The notes beneath the pieces are model-generated. The model was not told where the DNA came from and did not search any database. It saw only the letters and a list, made by a program, of their open reading frames with translations. A DNA stretch of 64,000 nt from Ferdinandcohnia sp036965045. Its GTDB lineage: Bacteria > Bacillota > Bacilli > Bacillales > Bacillaceae_L. The translations under genes and the position numbers were made by a program. Positions within the stretch are counted from its first letter, which is position 1. Each line of letters begins with the position of its first letter. Positions 35,705 to 44,665 of the stretch are shown here, piece by piece. The DNA is taken from the NCBI RefSeq assembly GCF_036965045.1, contig NZ_JBALOV010000003.1:1-64000 (forward strand), written 5' to 3'.

Positions 35705-35973
35705 AAGTATTCCTCCTGAAACTCTTCCATCTGTCGATCAAGCTTTTTCGCCGTGACATGATAAAGGCTGCAGAAAAACCACGTCATCGGAATTTGCAAA
35801 AAGGCATACACCCATGCCCAAGGAATATGAAAAAGAAAGCTTGGCCGATTCATCACATCAGGAATGAAAATAAGAGACAACGGAAGCAAAAAATAAAACA
35901 GCAAGGCAGTCGCCAACGCATACATCATCGAATGCCTTCTCTTACGAATCAAAACTAAAATCCGCTCCTCCAT
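35701..35973 (-). CDS. DUF485 membrane protein, copy 2
   Basis: About 90 residues from the ATG at 35973 (MEERILVLIRKRRHS); a TTG at 35994 is the alternative. A basic head is followed by two membrane segments (MYALATALLFYFLLPLSLIFI and VYAFLQIPMTWFFCSLYHV) and a Gln/Glu-rich tail. Same family as copy 1 at 31178. It overlaps the start of symporter copy 2 by four bases and is the first gene of that operon. No regulatory site was recognised upstream. Confidence 0.85.
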   Translation of the reverse strand: MEERILVLIRKRRHSMMYALATALLFYFLLPLSLIFIPDVMNRPSFLFHIPWAWVYAFLQIPMTWFFCSLYHVTAKKLDRQMEEFQEEYL

Positions 35974-36112
35974 TCCCCTTCCACCCGCTTTCAAAATCAG
36001 AAAAATCAGTATAATATTTCAATTCAAATCATACAGGAAGGTTGGGGAGTTGTAAAGGTTGGGAGAGTAGTACTATTAGGTCAACAGGACCTTTTCTATA
36101 AAAAAAGAAAAT

Positions 36113-36146
36113 GCTCATAAACGTTGTTTTTCCAACATGCATGAGC
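36113..36146 (-). terminator. Intrinsic terminator of the DUF2075 gene
   Basis: GCTCATGCATGTTG pairs with CAACGTTTATGAGC on the minus strand with an internal bulge, followed by a T-rich run. It lies 39 bases beyond the stop codon at 36185. Confidence 0.75.
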
Positions 36147-36184
36147 CTTCCTAAATGGATCCATTATTCTAATATGTAATGTAA

Positions 36185-38116
36185 TTAATAACCTTCCTTT
36201 TCCTCCGCCGCCTTCAAATTACCGAATCCTTTTTCACTGTACATACTTATCCTTTTCAATCGGGATCTTAAATACTTTTCCAAATACTTGTCGGTACAGA
36301 AAACATAACAGCCTTTTTGTCCTCTAGTCATTAATGTACGATAGGTGTTTCGAATTATTTTATCTGCGGTTTCTCTTGCTTCCTCGGGCTTTTCCTTAAG
36401 CATTTTCTTTATTCCTTTGAGGGATTGATCAGTTTTAGCACGTTTCGAGTAATCCGTGATTACTTGTCCATTTTCATAGCGTAAGTCATCACCGATAATA
36501 ACACCAACATAATCAAACTCTAACCCCTGACAAGTATGAATACATCCTGCTTCATGTATTGAGTTTTGATCAATAGCCCATGTGGTTGTACTGTCTAGGT
36601 TCCAGCTCATACCAAAATTATATTCTTCAATTTTAATATCATGATAATTCGATTTTGTACGGTTACCTTTAGGCCACTCCCAGCAATAACCTGAAACAAT
36701 TCTAGATTTGTTTTTGATTTTATTTTTCTTTTCAATCTCTCTCTTCATCTCATTCGGATCTGAAAACACCTTGAAATCATAGTCTAAGCCCATATCATTG
36801 GCATTTGCTGTTTCACGAATCTGCAAGACATCATCAAGCCAAGCGATATACCCATCTGAACCGTCACATCTAAACTGTGAAGCTAGAACTCCCGATGTCA
36901 CTTCTGCTCCATATTCTTTTGCATATTTTCTAATCATTTCTATGCTTCCAATGTCCTTCAAGGTTACCCGCTGATTTTCGTCAATAAAGAATACAGACAT
37001 TCTAGCAGTATGGATGATTTCTTTTACCTGGTTCTCTCCCAGATTTTGAAACATCCCTGACTTTTCATTAAGCCGATGGGCTTCATCCACGATCAATACA
37101 TCTAATTCATCTTGTTCAGACTCTGTATAGCTTCCAGAACCTTTAAAAAGGTTATCAATCCTTGTTTTTCTAAAATCACCTTTTAGCTTTGTGGAATATA
37201 CATTACGAGGTGCTGAGTTTTTTGTCACGTATTGACATGTCATAGCTTTATTCGTCAATGCCACTAATAAATTGATAGCTAAAACAGATTTTCCTGTACC
37301 AGGACCACCTTCTATGATCATGACTTGTTTAGTGTCCGTTTTAATTGCTCTCTTTGCTAACTGAAGCGCAGTCTCATAAAATACCTTCTGTTCATCAATC
37401 ATGACAAACTCTTCGTTACCCTTTAGCATGTTTGCTAATGAGTCCTGGAGTGATTTTGAAGGTCTAATTCTTCCTTGCTCGATTCGATATAAAATTTCCT
37501 TTTGATCACCGTACTTTATGTATTTTTTTATAAAACTTCGTAGTTTCTCAACCTCACCTTTTGCATATACTGGTGCAAGGTTAAGATAGTAATTATAATG
37601 TTCATCAGTTAACGGATCATTTGGGCGGATTCGATAATTATGTAAATAGGCACATGGCTTTAGTTGAATGAATTGTTCTTGCACGTTTTCATTGTAATCT
37701 TCAATTAATGCCGCATAGGACCAGGCTTGATAGGATGGATGCGTTACTTCATGCAATCCGCGGTTAATGGCAGTTTTAACAATTGCCTCTTTCCCCTCAA
37801 CCTTTTGTACCTCCGACCATTGTTTCAGTTCAACAATAACCACAGAATCTTTCTCCCCATCATGTCCTGATAGAAGAAAATCCACTCGTTTTGATGTATA
37901 TGGAATCTTATATTCGATGGCCACACCAGCATCATCCGGAATTGATTCATCATTTAGAACACGATACATATGTAACATCGAATTATCCCAGGACCGAATT
38001 TCCGACTCACTTGTGCGTCCTAATTTCAATTCAAATTGATTCAGAATATGAGAAACAAGTACATCTTTATCGACATGATCAAGAAATTCTTGTTTGCTTG
38101 CTTCGTAGACGATCAT
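36185..38116 (-). CDS. PD-(D/E)XK-DUF2075 helicase-like defence protein
   Basis: 643 residues. The N-terminal part (about 60-105) fits a PD-(D/E)XK nuclease core: E68, D79 in RVDFLLSG, and the E-x-K pair at E96-K98 in VIVELKQW. Then comes a DUF2075/superfamily I-like helicase region: Walker A IEGGPGTGKSVLA at 268-280, Walker B LIVDEAHRLN at 341-350, FIDENQRVT, a QFRC box, HTCQGLEFDYVGV and NTYRTLMTRGQKG (the last two like UvrD/Schlafen-type motifs V and VI). It probably acts on foreign DNA or RNA. It lies beside McrBC, behind its own terminator, and opens the defence region. Confidence 0.82.
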   Translation of the reverse strand: MIVYEASKQEFLDHVDKDVLVSHILNQFELKLGRTSESEIRSWDNSMLHMYRVLNDESIPDDAGVAIEYKIPYTSKRVDFLLSGHDGEKDSVVIVELKQWSEVQKVEGKEAIVKTAINRGLHEVTHPSYQAWSYAALIEDYNENVQEQFIQLKPCAYLHNYRIRPNDPLTDEHYNYYLNLAPVYAKGEVEKLRSFIKKYIKYGDQKEILYRIEQGRIRPSKSLQDSLANMLKGNEEFVMIDEQKVFYETALQLAKRAIKTDTKQVMIIEGGPGTGKSVLAINLLVALTNKAMTCQYVTKNSAPRNVYSTKLKGDFRKTRIDNLFKGSGSYTESEQDELDVLIVDEAHRLNEKSGMFQNLGENQVKEIIHTARMSVFFIDENQRVTLKDIGSIEMIRKYAKEYGAEVTSGVLASQFRCDGSDGYIAWLDDVLQIRETANANDMGLDYDFKVFSDPNEMKREIEKKNKIKNKSRIVSGYCWEWPKGNRTKSNYHDIKIEEYNFGMSWNLDSTTTWAIDQNSIHEAGCIHTCQGLEFDYVGVIIGDDLRYENGQVITDYSKRAKTDQSLKGIKKMLKEKPEEARETADKIIRNTYRTLMTRGQKGCYVFCTDKYLEKYLRSRLKRISMYSEKGFGNLKAAEEKEGY

Positions 38117-38189
38117 TTATGGACCCTCCGTAAATGTAGTATGAATATTTTACCATATCTATTAAGTAAGTTTAAAAATAAGTAAAAAA

Positions 38190-38215
38190 ACAGAGCGCAT
38201 ATTTTAACACTCTGT
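38190..38215 (-). terminator. Intrinsic terminator of mcrBC
   Basis: ACAGAG and CTCTGT form the stem (with a 14-base loop) and the minus strand runs into seven T. It lies about 255 bases after the mcrC stop codon, and it isolates mcrBC from the DUF2075 gene. Positions 38255-38469 hold no gene that I recognise. Confidence 0.7.
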
Positions 38216-38234
38216 TAGTGCATTTCTTCTATTG

Positions 38235-38254
38235 GATATCGTTGGTCGGGGGCG
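38235..38254. repeat. GC-rich repeat, left copy
   Basis: GATATCGTTGGTCGGGGGCG; it recurs at 61756 with two substitutions and one extra G. In both places it follows a hairpin terminator and stands out from the AT-rich surroundings. The pair brackets most of the defence genes. Confidence 0.5.
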
Positions 38255-38469
38255 TAATAGCAGTCAAAGTATTGATTTTATAAGGTTTTTCAGTTAACTA
38301 GCGTAAAATCTTGCTTAAAAAATATGATAGCACTCACACAAAGTTCAATCTTGCGTCAGGCTAACCAGTGGATCACAAATCATATCACAGTTGATTACAT
38401 CTGAAAGGTAACTTTGAAATACATCCCCCTTCACGAAGGCTTTTACGCAGTGCACTAAATCTAAAAAAA

Positions 38470-39519
38470 TCACCCCACAATCCCTAGCAATCTATCCTCA
38501 ATCTCTTCCCAGTCCGTTCCCAAATTTAACGTTAGAACAGAGATACCTTTTCCGCCGATTGGAAATTTGGCGTTTAATTCTTTTTCAACTGTTGGGTATA
38601 AAAGTACACCATTTTTCTTTCCTGCGAACTGGCTATTGTTTAGATAAGCATAAATTTGATACAGGTGATTGGTCCTGATTTTATCTAAATCACTCCAATT
38701 ACTAGAGACAAGGGCTTTAGGATAATACTTCGTATCGATAATGAGCTGTGTATTTGCTACTTTGTTTTCCACTACAATGTCTGTACGCATTTCCGGTAGC
38801 ATGTGTATCACTTCTTCATCAACTTCTTCTCCCAGGTCCCAGTTGATTTTCGGAGAGTGTACACGATAAACTAATGCCTCTAAATGAGTTCGATAAAATT
38901 GGAGTACGAACTTTTCATACAACTTACTCATTTGCTGGTCCCTAATGAAATCTGCAAACTCCAAGTTACCATTTGACTCTTTAGCGATAAGTCCTTTATA
39001 AATTAACTCACTAACATTCATCAGCATTCGGTAGTGTTTGTTATTGCGATGATATCTTAATTTGGAAAACAAAACTGGCGAGAATACAACATCGTCCACG
39101 TCAGAAAAATGCAACCGAAACTTCAAAAGTTTTTTCTTTAAATCGTTATTTACTTGGGGTGCCTTCAATAACAAAAAAAGTGTAGTTTTAATGATTCTAT
39201 TCAGCATCATTTTTTCAGAAAAATGGTCATAGTCACATACCATCCTGCCATGTTGAAACGTTTGTTGTTTCAATGAATCCCCGATGCTTATTTTACCCCT
39301 CAGCGTGGATAGGGACTCCGTCTCTTGAATATAATGACGATTGAGTCCTCTTTTAATGAGATTACTCGTGCCGTTAATATAAATTCTCGCTAATAAGTTA
39401 TGGATTGTATCAAACTTCTCACTTCCACCAAACACATTACCTGACTGATCCAAGACATTCCACGCATAACAAAGCATATGGTAAATATTTTTTATTGGTA
39501 TTTTCGGTTCGTTACTCAT
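38470..39519 (-). CDS. mcrC: McrC-like endonuclease subunit
   Basis: About 349 residues from the ATG at 39519; a GTG at 39528 overlapping the mcrB stop codon is possible. It pairs with McrB to cut DNA carrying modified cytosine. The C-terminal nuclease core is a PD-(D/E)XK fold: MRTDIVVEN (Asp) and LIIDTKYY (D-x-K) around residues 230-255. The N-terminal and middle regions (PIKNIYHMLCYAWNVL, LSTLRGKISI, LRYHRNNKHYRML) are typical of the McrC/LlaJI-like family. It has no ATPase of its own and depends on McrB. Confidence 0.9.
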   Translation of the reverse strand: MSNEPKIPIKNIYHMLCYAWNVLDQSGNVFGGSEKFDTIHNLLARIYINGTSNLIKRGLNRHYIQETESLSTLRGKISIGDSLKQQTFQHGRMVCDYDHFSEKMMLNRIIKTTLFLLLKAPQVNNDLKKKLLKFRLHFSDVDDVVFSPVLFSKLRYHRNNKHYRMLMNVSELIYKGLIAKESNGNLEFADFIRDQQMSKLYEKFVLQFYRTHLEALVYRVHSPKINWDLGEEVDEEVIHMLPEMRTDIVVENKVANTQLIIDTKYYPKALVSSNWSDLDKIRTNHLYQIYAYLNNSQFAGKKNGVLLYPTVEKELNAKFPIGGKGISVLTLNLGTDWEEIEDRLLGIVG

Positions 39520-39524
39520 GGGAA

Positions 39525-41930
39525 TCACCGTAAAAGCTCGTCAATGTAGTTATTCGCCTTATCTTCCTCATCAAACCAGTATTCCTTCACAAGGGGTTCA
39601 ATTTCGTATTTAATAACTTCGTTGTACCAATTATCATTGGCTTCGTAATCACAGAAATAGCTGTGACCAATTCGAAAACCATTTCCGAGATTAGCATCAT
39701 TGGTGATTTCTACATTTAGTCTACCAATTTTGATTATTATTCTATTGATTAATTCTTCACTAGCCCCTTTATCCAATAAATATTTTTTAAAAGCTTCTGT
39801 ATGAAAAGCCGGCTCAAGTTCAAAGAAAGAAAATCTTCTTCTCAAAGCATAATCAATCATCGCCAAACTTCGGTCAGCTGTATTCATCATCCCAATAATA
39901 TATAGGTTTTTTGGAACAGAAAAAGGTTCATTCGAGTATGTGAGTGTTAACTCTTCCCCCCTTTTATCACTTTCGATTAGCATCATCAGTTCACCAAAAA
40001 CTTTGCTCATGTTCCCTCGGTTAATTTCGTCAATGATAAAGAAGTATGGATTAGCTTGATCCTTAGATGCCTTTCGACAAAATTGATAAAACGGTCCCTC
40101 CTTTAATTCAAACCCAGAACCATTGGGACGATAGCCCATTATAAAATCCTCGTAGGAATAGCTCTGATGGAATTGGATCATCCTTATCCTTTCTTCATCC
40201 TGCACACCCATCATGGAATAAGCTAGCTTTTTAGCAGTGAAGGTTTTCCCTACACCAGGAGCCCCTTGCAAGATAAGATTTTTCTTTCTTAGTAATAGAG
40301 ACACAACAGTTTCATAGTCCTCTTCATTCAGGAAAACTTCATTAAGAAAGTCTTCCTTAGTGTACGTTTCCAATACAGGCTCTATTGGCTCTACTGACGC
40401 AATACCCTCTTTTGGAGTTGTTAGTTCTCCACTCCAAGATTTGTAAGAAAGCTCTGGAAACGTATGCACTGGATATCCTTCGTCTTCAAATTGACTTACC
40501 ATAAATTCAATCAGATTTAAATATTCAGAACCTGAACATGTTTTCTTTGATGAACCCGTTGGGATGGAAATGTTTAGTTTTTCCTTTAAGGTATTCCTTG
40601 TATTTTGATCTAATGGGAGGAAATCCCAAGGCTTTATCCAATATAACGCAAATGTTATATTCCATTGAATACCGTATTGCTGCGTAACTTGATCAAACAT
40701 ATTAATAAACTTAACCTTATTTTCTTCGGTAAATTCATCTGCATATTCGATTGCAGCATCAAATAAAGACCATAAGAGGTCAATATCCGATACTTTCCTA
40801 TACGCTTCCCCCCCAAAGAACCATGCATTCATGTTATTAAGAGTCGGAACTCCGTAGAAGGTCGATGGGATCTCTACCTCCACTCGTAGTAATTTAGCCA
40901 ATTCCTTCATGATAGCACGCCTATTTTCATCCGTAATCCCTTTGTTAAAAAGTCCGAAAACTGTAAATGGACAAATATCCTCCAACTGCCCTTTCGTCCC
41001 ACCAACTTTTGTTTCGATTAACGGATTATTCAATTTAAGTTTTTCAAACATCGCATGGAGCCCTTTAACCAAGTCGCTACGGTCCTCTTTATATTTTAAC
41101 AATGCCTTCGCGGCTGCTTCGTAAAAGCTTGTCCATTCATAAAGGGAATCTCGTTTCTCCCCAAAACGATCCTTCCAATAAGGATGATTAACAAATCCTT
41201 TGATAAACTGTTCTTTATTATGGAAGGTAAAATCAATTAAATTTTTAGTCATCCAGTCCTTCTTCTCTTCCACTCTCCAGATTGTATTTCGGCTAGTGAA
41301 GAAGTACCATTCTTTTATTGGATTGACCAACTTCCAATCGACGGCTACTCGCTTTCCATCATGAAAATTTTTCTTAACAACACCGATAGCCTTTATTGCC
41401 ATTACTGAAGCCATATTCCCGTAATTTTCAAATGGCAAATTATACTTTTTTACATAGGAGGATTTTATGGCTATAAGATCCCCTTCTTTAATTAAATTTA
41501 CCTGGTCAGTATATTTGTCATCATAACCATTCTCCCAAATACCATCAATAATAAATCGTTGTAACTGATCCTTCGTACCACCATACGAAGCTCCGACAAA
41601 CCAGGCAACGGTCCCCTCTTTACTATTTGATTTAAGATATTCAGCATACTTAATCAAAGCTGCGGAAAGTGCACCATTCCCATACTTTAAATTGACTCTT
41701 GAAAAATCTGAATGATTCCTAATAAGCAAAGTGATTTGTTGAAACTCCTCTGAAGAATGAATGTTAAACAGGTCATGGCTTGATAATGGCAAATTATCTA
41801 ACTCCTTGCAGGCACTGCTCAAGGCTCTTATGTATTCTTTCTTGGTCAACTCCGTATATGGCTTTCCATTGGATTTTACCTGATTATTAAGCCAATGAAT
41901 AAAATCATTTTTTAAGTTAATCCCTGACAT
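39525..41930 (-). CDS. mcrB: McrB-like AAA+ GTPase of a type IV restriction system
   Basis: 801 residues. Motor and specificity subunit of McrBC. The C-terminal AAA+ module has Walker A LILQGAPGVGKTFTAKK near residue 560, Walker B YFFIIDEINRGNMSKVFGEL, the sensor IIGMMNTADRSLAMID and arginine motif YALRRRF. The N-terminal 450 residues do not resemble the DUF3578 DNA-binding domain of Escherichia coli McrB as far as I can see; GASYGGTKDQLQRFI, GDLIAIKSSYV and GVVKKNF suggest an EVE/PUA-like modified-base reader. Specificity may therefore differ from R-m5C. Overlaps mcrC by a few bases. Confidence 0.88.
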   Translation of the reverse strand: MSGINLKNDFIHWLNNQVKSNGKPYTELTKKEYIRALSSACKELDNLPLSSHDLFNIHSSEEFQQITLLIRNHSDFSRVNLKYGNGALSAALIKYAEYLKSNSKEGTVAWFVGASYGGTKDQLQRFIIDGIWENGYDDKYTDQVNLIKEGDLIAIKSSYVKKYNLPFENYGNMASVMAIKAIGVVKKNFHDGKRVAVDWKLVNPIKEWYFFTSRNTIWRVEEKKDWMTKNLIDFTFHNKEQFIKGFVNHPYWKDRFGEKRDSLYEWTSFYEAAAKALLKYKEDRSDLVKGLHAMFEKLKLNNPLIETKVGGTKGQLEDICPFTVFGLFNKGITDENRRAIMKELAKLLRVEVEIPSTFYGVPTLNNMNAWFFGGEAYRKVSDIDLLWSLFDAAIEYADEFTEENKVKFINMFDQVTQQYGIQWNITFALYWIKPWDFLPLDQNTRNTLKEKLNISIPTGSSKKTCSGSEYLNLIEFMVSQFEDEGYPVHTFPELSYKSWSGELTTPKEGIASVEPIEPVLETYTKEDFLNEVFLNEEDYETVVSLLLRKKNLILQGAPGVGKTFTAKKLAYSMMGVQDEERIRMIQFHQSYSYEDFIMGYRPNGSGFELKEGPFYQFCRKASKDQANPYFFIIDEINRGNMSKVFGELMMLIESDKRGEELTLTYSNEPFSVPKNLYIIGMMNTADRSLAMIDYALRRRFSFFELEPAFHTEAFKKYLLDKGASEELINRIIIKIGRLNVEITNDANLGNGFRIGHSYFCDYEANDNWYNEVIKYEIEPLVKEYWFDEEDKANNYIDELLR

Positions 41931-42325
41931 TCCTATTACCGCCTTTGTTTTTACCCTATTCTATATGTACTAATTTCTAAATTTTCCATAATCTATTATA
42001 CAGTTATATCATTTACTTATAAAACTTTAACCACTGTATTTTGCTATTACATAAAATAAATTGTTATTTTGCACTACTTCAGGATATTGGACAGTAACCA
42101 GCGAATACAATTTCTTTATTCTTTGAAACAATTATTAACTATTACTTCTAACGAAAGCTAACATCCAACTATTTACTCTAACAGTTAGCCTTGATGCTCT
42201 CCTAAAATATCCTCTTCAGTCATAGTGCGAGAGAAGGAATAAAAAATAATATCATTTCTTTTATTAGGAGATTTTCGTTCATTAGTGATAGCCATCCTTT
42301 TTGTGAAATTTTTTCGAGGTTTGTT
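41931..42325. other. AT-rich spacer between mcrB and comK
   Basis: 395 bases with no open frame, RNA gene or strong hairpin that I can identify. It must include the mcrB promoter; no confident -35/-10 pair is visible. Confidence 0.4.
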
Positions 42326-42829
42326 TTAAATTCCAACCATTGAATGCGCTCTCATTTGTTCCGGTATTGAATATTGTAATATACACATTGCTGTACGTTG
42401 GTATTGTTTTTGTAATACATAACAAGATTCATTCATGGAAAGTGATTGGTTATTTTTAAAATAAATAATGGATTGAATGGTTGGACTTGAAATCTTTGCT
42501 GGAGCAATTGCTTTGATTTGGTGGAAGAAAATCCAGTTGCACTCAAACGTGGTTGGAGAATGAGTTGGAAATGCGAAGATCTTTCTTCGAGGGTTAATCG
42601 GGATTGGTACCTTTTGTATTGCACCCGTTAAATGGATAACAGCCTTTCGTCTTCCTTCATAGGAAGCCCCACCTTCTAGGCAAGCTGTTTTAATAATTTG
42701 TAAGGGTGTTTGTCTAACTAGAATCTTCCTGTCTTCCTCAAGGACAATTGCTGAATATTCAATTTCAGCCACTGACAGAATTGCCTCGGTTTGAGGATTA
42801 ATTTCATAGAATTCTTGAATTTGATTCAT
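42326..42829 (-). CDS. comK: ComK-like competence transcription factor
   Basis: 167 residues; AAAAAGGAGAG precedes the ATG. Matches to ComK are TPLQIIKTACLEGGASYEGR (conserved PLQI-x-n-C-x-n-G-x-SY-x-GR), KVPIPINPRRKIFAFPTHS and CNWIFFHQIKAI. ComK is the master activator of DNA-uptake genes and binds paired AT boxes. Bacillus subtilis ComK is 192 residues, so the C-terminal about 25 residues, where MecA/ClpCP targeting lies, appear shortened. Placement inside a defence region is unusual; it may be a second, specialised comK paralogue. No AAAA-N5-TTTT pair was seen in the short upstream spacer. Confidence 0.82.
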   Translation of the reverse strand: MNQIQEFYEINPQTEAILSVAEIEYSAIVLEEDRKILVRQTPLQIIKTACLEGGASYEGRRKAVIHLTGAIQKVPIPINPRRKIFAFPTHSPTTFECNWIFFHQIKAIAPAKISSPTIQSIIYFKNNQSLSMNESCYVLQKQYQRTAMCILQYSIPEQMRAHSMVGI

Positions 42830-42935
42830 GGGGTTCTCTCCTTTTTGGTGTTGTTTTTTCGGGGATTTTATTTATAAAAATAGCAGTATAATCAGAGGAT
42901 GCTTTTAATCTAAGGTGAAAGAAGTCGAATTTTTC

Positions 42936-43283
42936 TTATTTCCTCGAACGGATATATTCAAGTGTTTTGATAAGAATCTTCATAATTTTCAATAGATCCT
43001 TCTGTAATTCTATTGGCTTATTTTCAAGTAAATCTATCAATGATAAAAGAATTTGCGGGTTTTTAATATGTTTCACATCTTCATAAGGTGTAAACAGTTG
43101 TGAAGGTGAAATTTCTAGAGCCTGGCAAATTCTCTCTAAAGTTACTAGTGAAACGTTAGTTTCGGCACGTTCAATTTCCCCTAAATGCTTTGTTGTAATA
43201 TCTGCTAATTCTGCAAGTCTTTCTTGTTTTAACTTTTTCTCAGTTCGAAACTTTTTAATCCGTTGACCCACTAATTCATACAT
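42936..43283 (-). CDS. XRE-family transcriptional regulator
   Basis: 115 residues. Helix-turn-helix in residues 5-60: VGQRIKKFRTEKKLKQERL, ADITTKHLGEIERAETNVS and LVTLERICQALEI. The C-terminal 50 residues are helical and Lys/Leu-rich (IELQKDLLKIMKILIKTL), perhaps for dimerisation. It lies 106 bases upstream of comK on the same strand and may regulate it or neighbouring defence genes. No inducer domain is present. The 290-base spacer to its right (43284-43572) is AT-rich and shows no other feature. Confidence 0.88.
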   Translation of the reverse strand: MYELVGQRIKKFRTEKKLKQERLAELADITTKHLGEIERAETNVSLVTLERICQALEISPSQLFTPYEDVKHIKNPQILLSLIDLLENKPIELQKDLLKIMKILIKTLEYIRSRK

Positions 43284-43572
43284 AAAATCACCTCTAAAAT
43301 TAGTAAATCCTAGAAGAAATAAAAAGTGAATAACCTATGGGGTTGTATTATTCAAAAAACTACCTATTAGGTTGCTTTTTTGAGTAAAATTTTTTAGAGA
43401 ATCAATTATTAGAAATAATTAATAGTTTTTCTTTCCGTTTTTGATAGTTAATAACTCGTCTAAATAGAAAGTGAAAATAAAAAGCAACAAGTCCATTTAA
43501 AGTGTTTTTAAATTGAGTGTCCCTCTTCTACCTTTCTATCTCTATCACATATGTGTAAAAAAGGTTAGAGAC

Positions 43573-43802
43573 ATGCCAGCAATGCAGTGTATTCAACGTA
43601 CACAGTTACGCTTTGTGTTTAAAAATGGGACTGATGATAAAGGAATGATGATTTAAAAAACTAAAACTACAACAACATCAACCCATTCGTAACAGCTGAT
43701 GATTTATATTCAGTAGCCGTTGCAATTAAAAAACTTCAATGTTTACAGCATGTAAGCTTTGACCGTAATAACAGCTATTCGTTAGCTGGTGACGGACAGT
43801 AA
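43573..43802 (+). pseudogene. DUF1659 protein relic
   Basis: Starts QRTQLRFVFKNGTDDKG in one frame and meets an early stop; after a frameshift it reads NYNNINPFVTADDLYSVAVA, then QHVSFDRNNSYSL before the stop at 43800-43802. The pattern (RTQLRLVF, YNNI, LYAVAVAL, RNNSYEL) is that of the small DUF1659 family of Bacillus. It is the first of three decayed genes that normally form a DUF1659-DUF2922-YvrJ cassette. Confidence 0.72.
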
Positions 43803-43822
43803 AATTGAAACTATTTTAAAGA

Positions 43823-44039
43823 ATGGGGGAGCAAAAAAAGCAATTTATTAATGAGGATGGAAAGACTTCAACAATTTTTATTGAAAATCCAATAGCACCC
43901 GTTGATACAGAAGCACTTTCCGTAGTAAGGGATCTGATTGTATCAACCAGTACATTTATTAAAGCAGGTGGGCCGATTGTTGAGAAAAAGGCGCACGAGT
44001 TGTCGAGCCAATGTTGAAACAGTTGAACTATTATTTTGA
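43823..44039 (+). pseudogene. DUF2922 protein relic
   Basis: FINEDGKTSTIFIENPIAP and VDTEALSVVRDLIVSTSTF followed by GGPIVEKK match the DUF2922 family. The end is broken: a shift after the EKK gives GARVVE, and another gives VETVELLF before a stop at 44037-44039. GGGGGAG lies in an apparently altered start region. Second member of the decayed cassette. Confidence 0.7.
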
Positions 44040-44107
44040 TTGAGCCAGCTCTCCTTTTAGGAAGTTGGCTCTACTTATTTAGAGGTAGGTGGAGTTTTAG
44101 GGAGTAA

Positions 44108-44260
44108 ATGATGCCTTTTATTCAAGAGGTGGGCTTTCCAGTAGTCGTGACATTCTATCTTTTGCATCGGAGATTGAAACGAAGCTTGATAGTATCATAG
44201 ACTCGATTCAAATGCTAGCACAAAGCATGAAGGCTGAACCACCATATGAAACGAAGAAAA
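44108..44260 (+). pseudogene. YvrJ-family small membrane protein relic
   Basis: MMPFIQEVGFPVVVTFYLLHR, then a frameshift, then IETKLDSIIDSIQMLAQSM. Without the shift the sequence would be a normal YvrJ protein, a short membrane peptide with a C-terminal helix. Third member of the cassette. The right end is uncertain. Confidence 0.65.
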
Positions 44261-44665
44261 ATACCCGAATAATTGTATTTCTACTTCCTAGAGTATTTTG
44301 TCGAATAATTTATCCTATAAATAAGCCCAGTATCATACATAAAATAAGTTCTTATGGTAATCTTAATCTTACAATTCTCAAATATTACTCTACGTGTTTA
44401 TAGTTTCAATAGAACTTTATTTATTATGTAAAATTCCTCGTTCTTAACTTAATAGGTATTTAAATCTAACAAATATTTTATACCCATTAACCCAAACCTA
44501 TGAGCAGAAGTTTTTTACTTATTAAAATCTTATTATTTATATTTTTTTTCCTATTATTTATTTTTTTATTGTTATTTTACTGCAAAAATAAGAACCAGCA
44601 TTTTTAAACACTGGTTCAATATTTAGTACTATACTAATTTATTTGTGAGGGCAATGCAAAGTAAA
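44261..44665. other. AT-rich spacer with a terminator hairpin
   Basis: No gene seen. GAACCAG (44592-44598) and CTGGTTC (44611-44617) form a hairpin that, on the minus strand, runs into a T-rich stretch and should terminate the operon ending at 44666. The rest is very AT-rich. Confidence 0.6.

Noticed and set aside
43423..43560. Prophage repressor/operator region next to the XRE gene
   Set aside because: No phage structural or replication genes are near, and no repeated operator sites could be seen.
44212..44403. 63-codon + strand frame
   Set aside because: Its first codons are the out-of-phase tail of the YvrJ relic; the remainder is AT-rich noise.
44404..44660. Possible CRISPR-like or tandem repeat array in AT-rich DNA near the Cas4-type nuclease
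   Set aside because: I looked because Cas4 relatives often adjoin arrays, but no regularly spaced repeats are present here or anywhere in the window.
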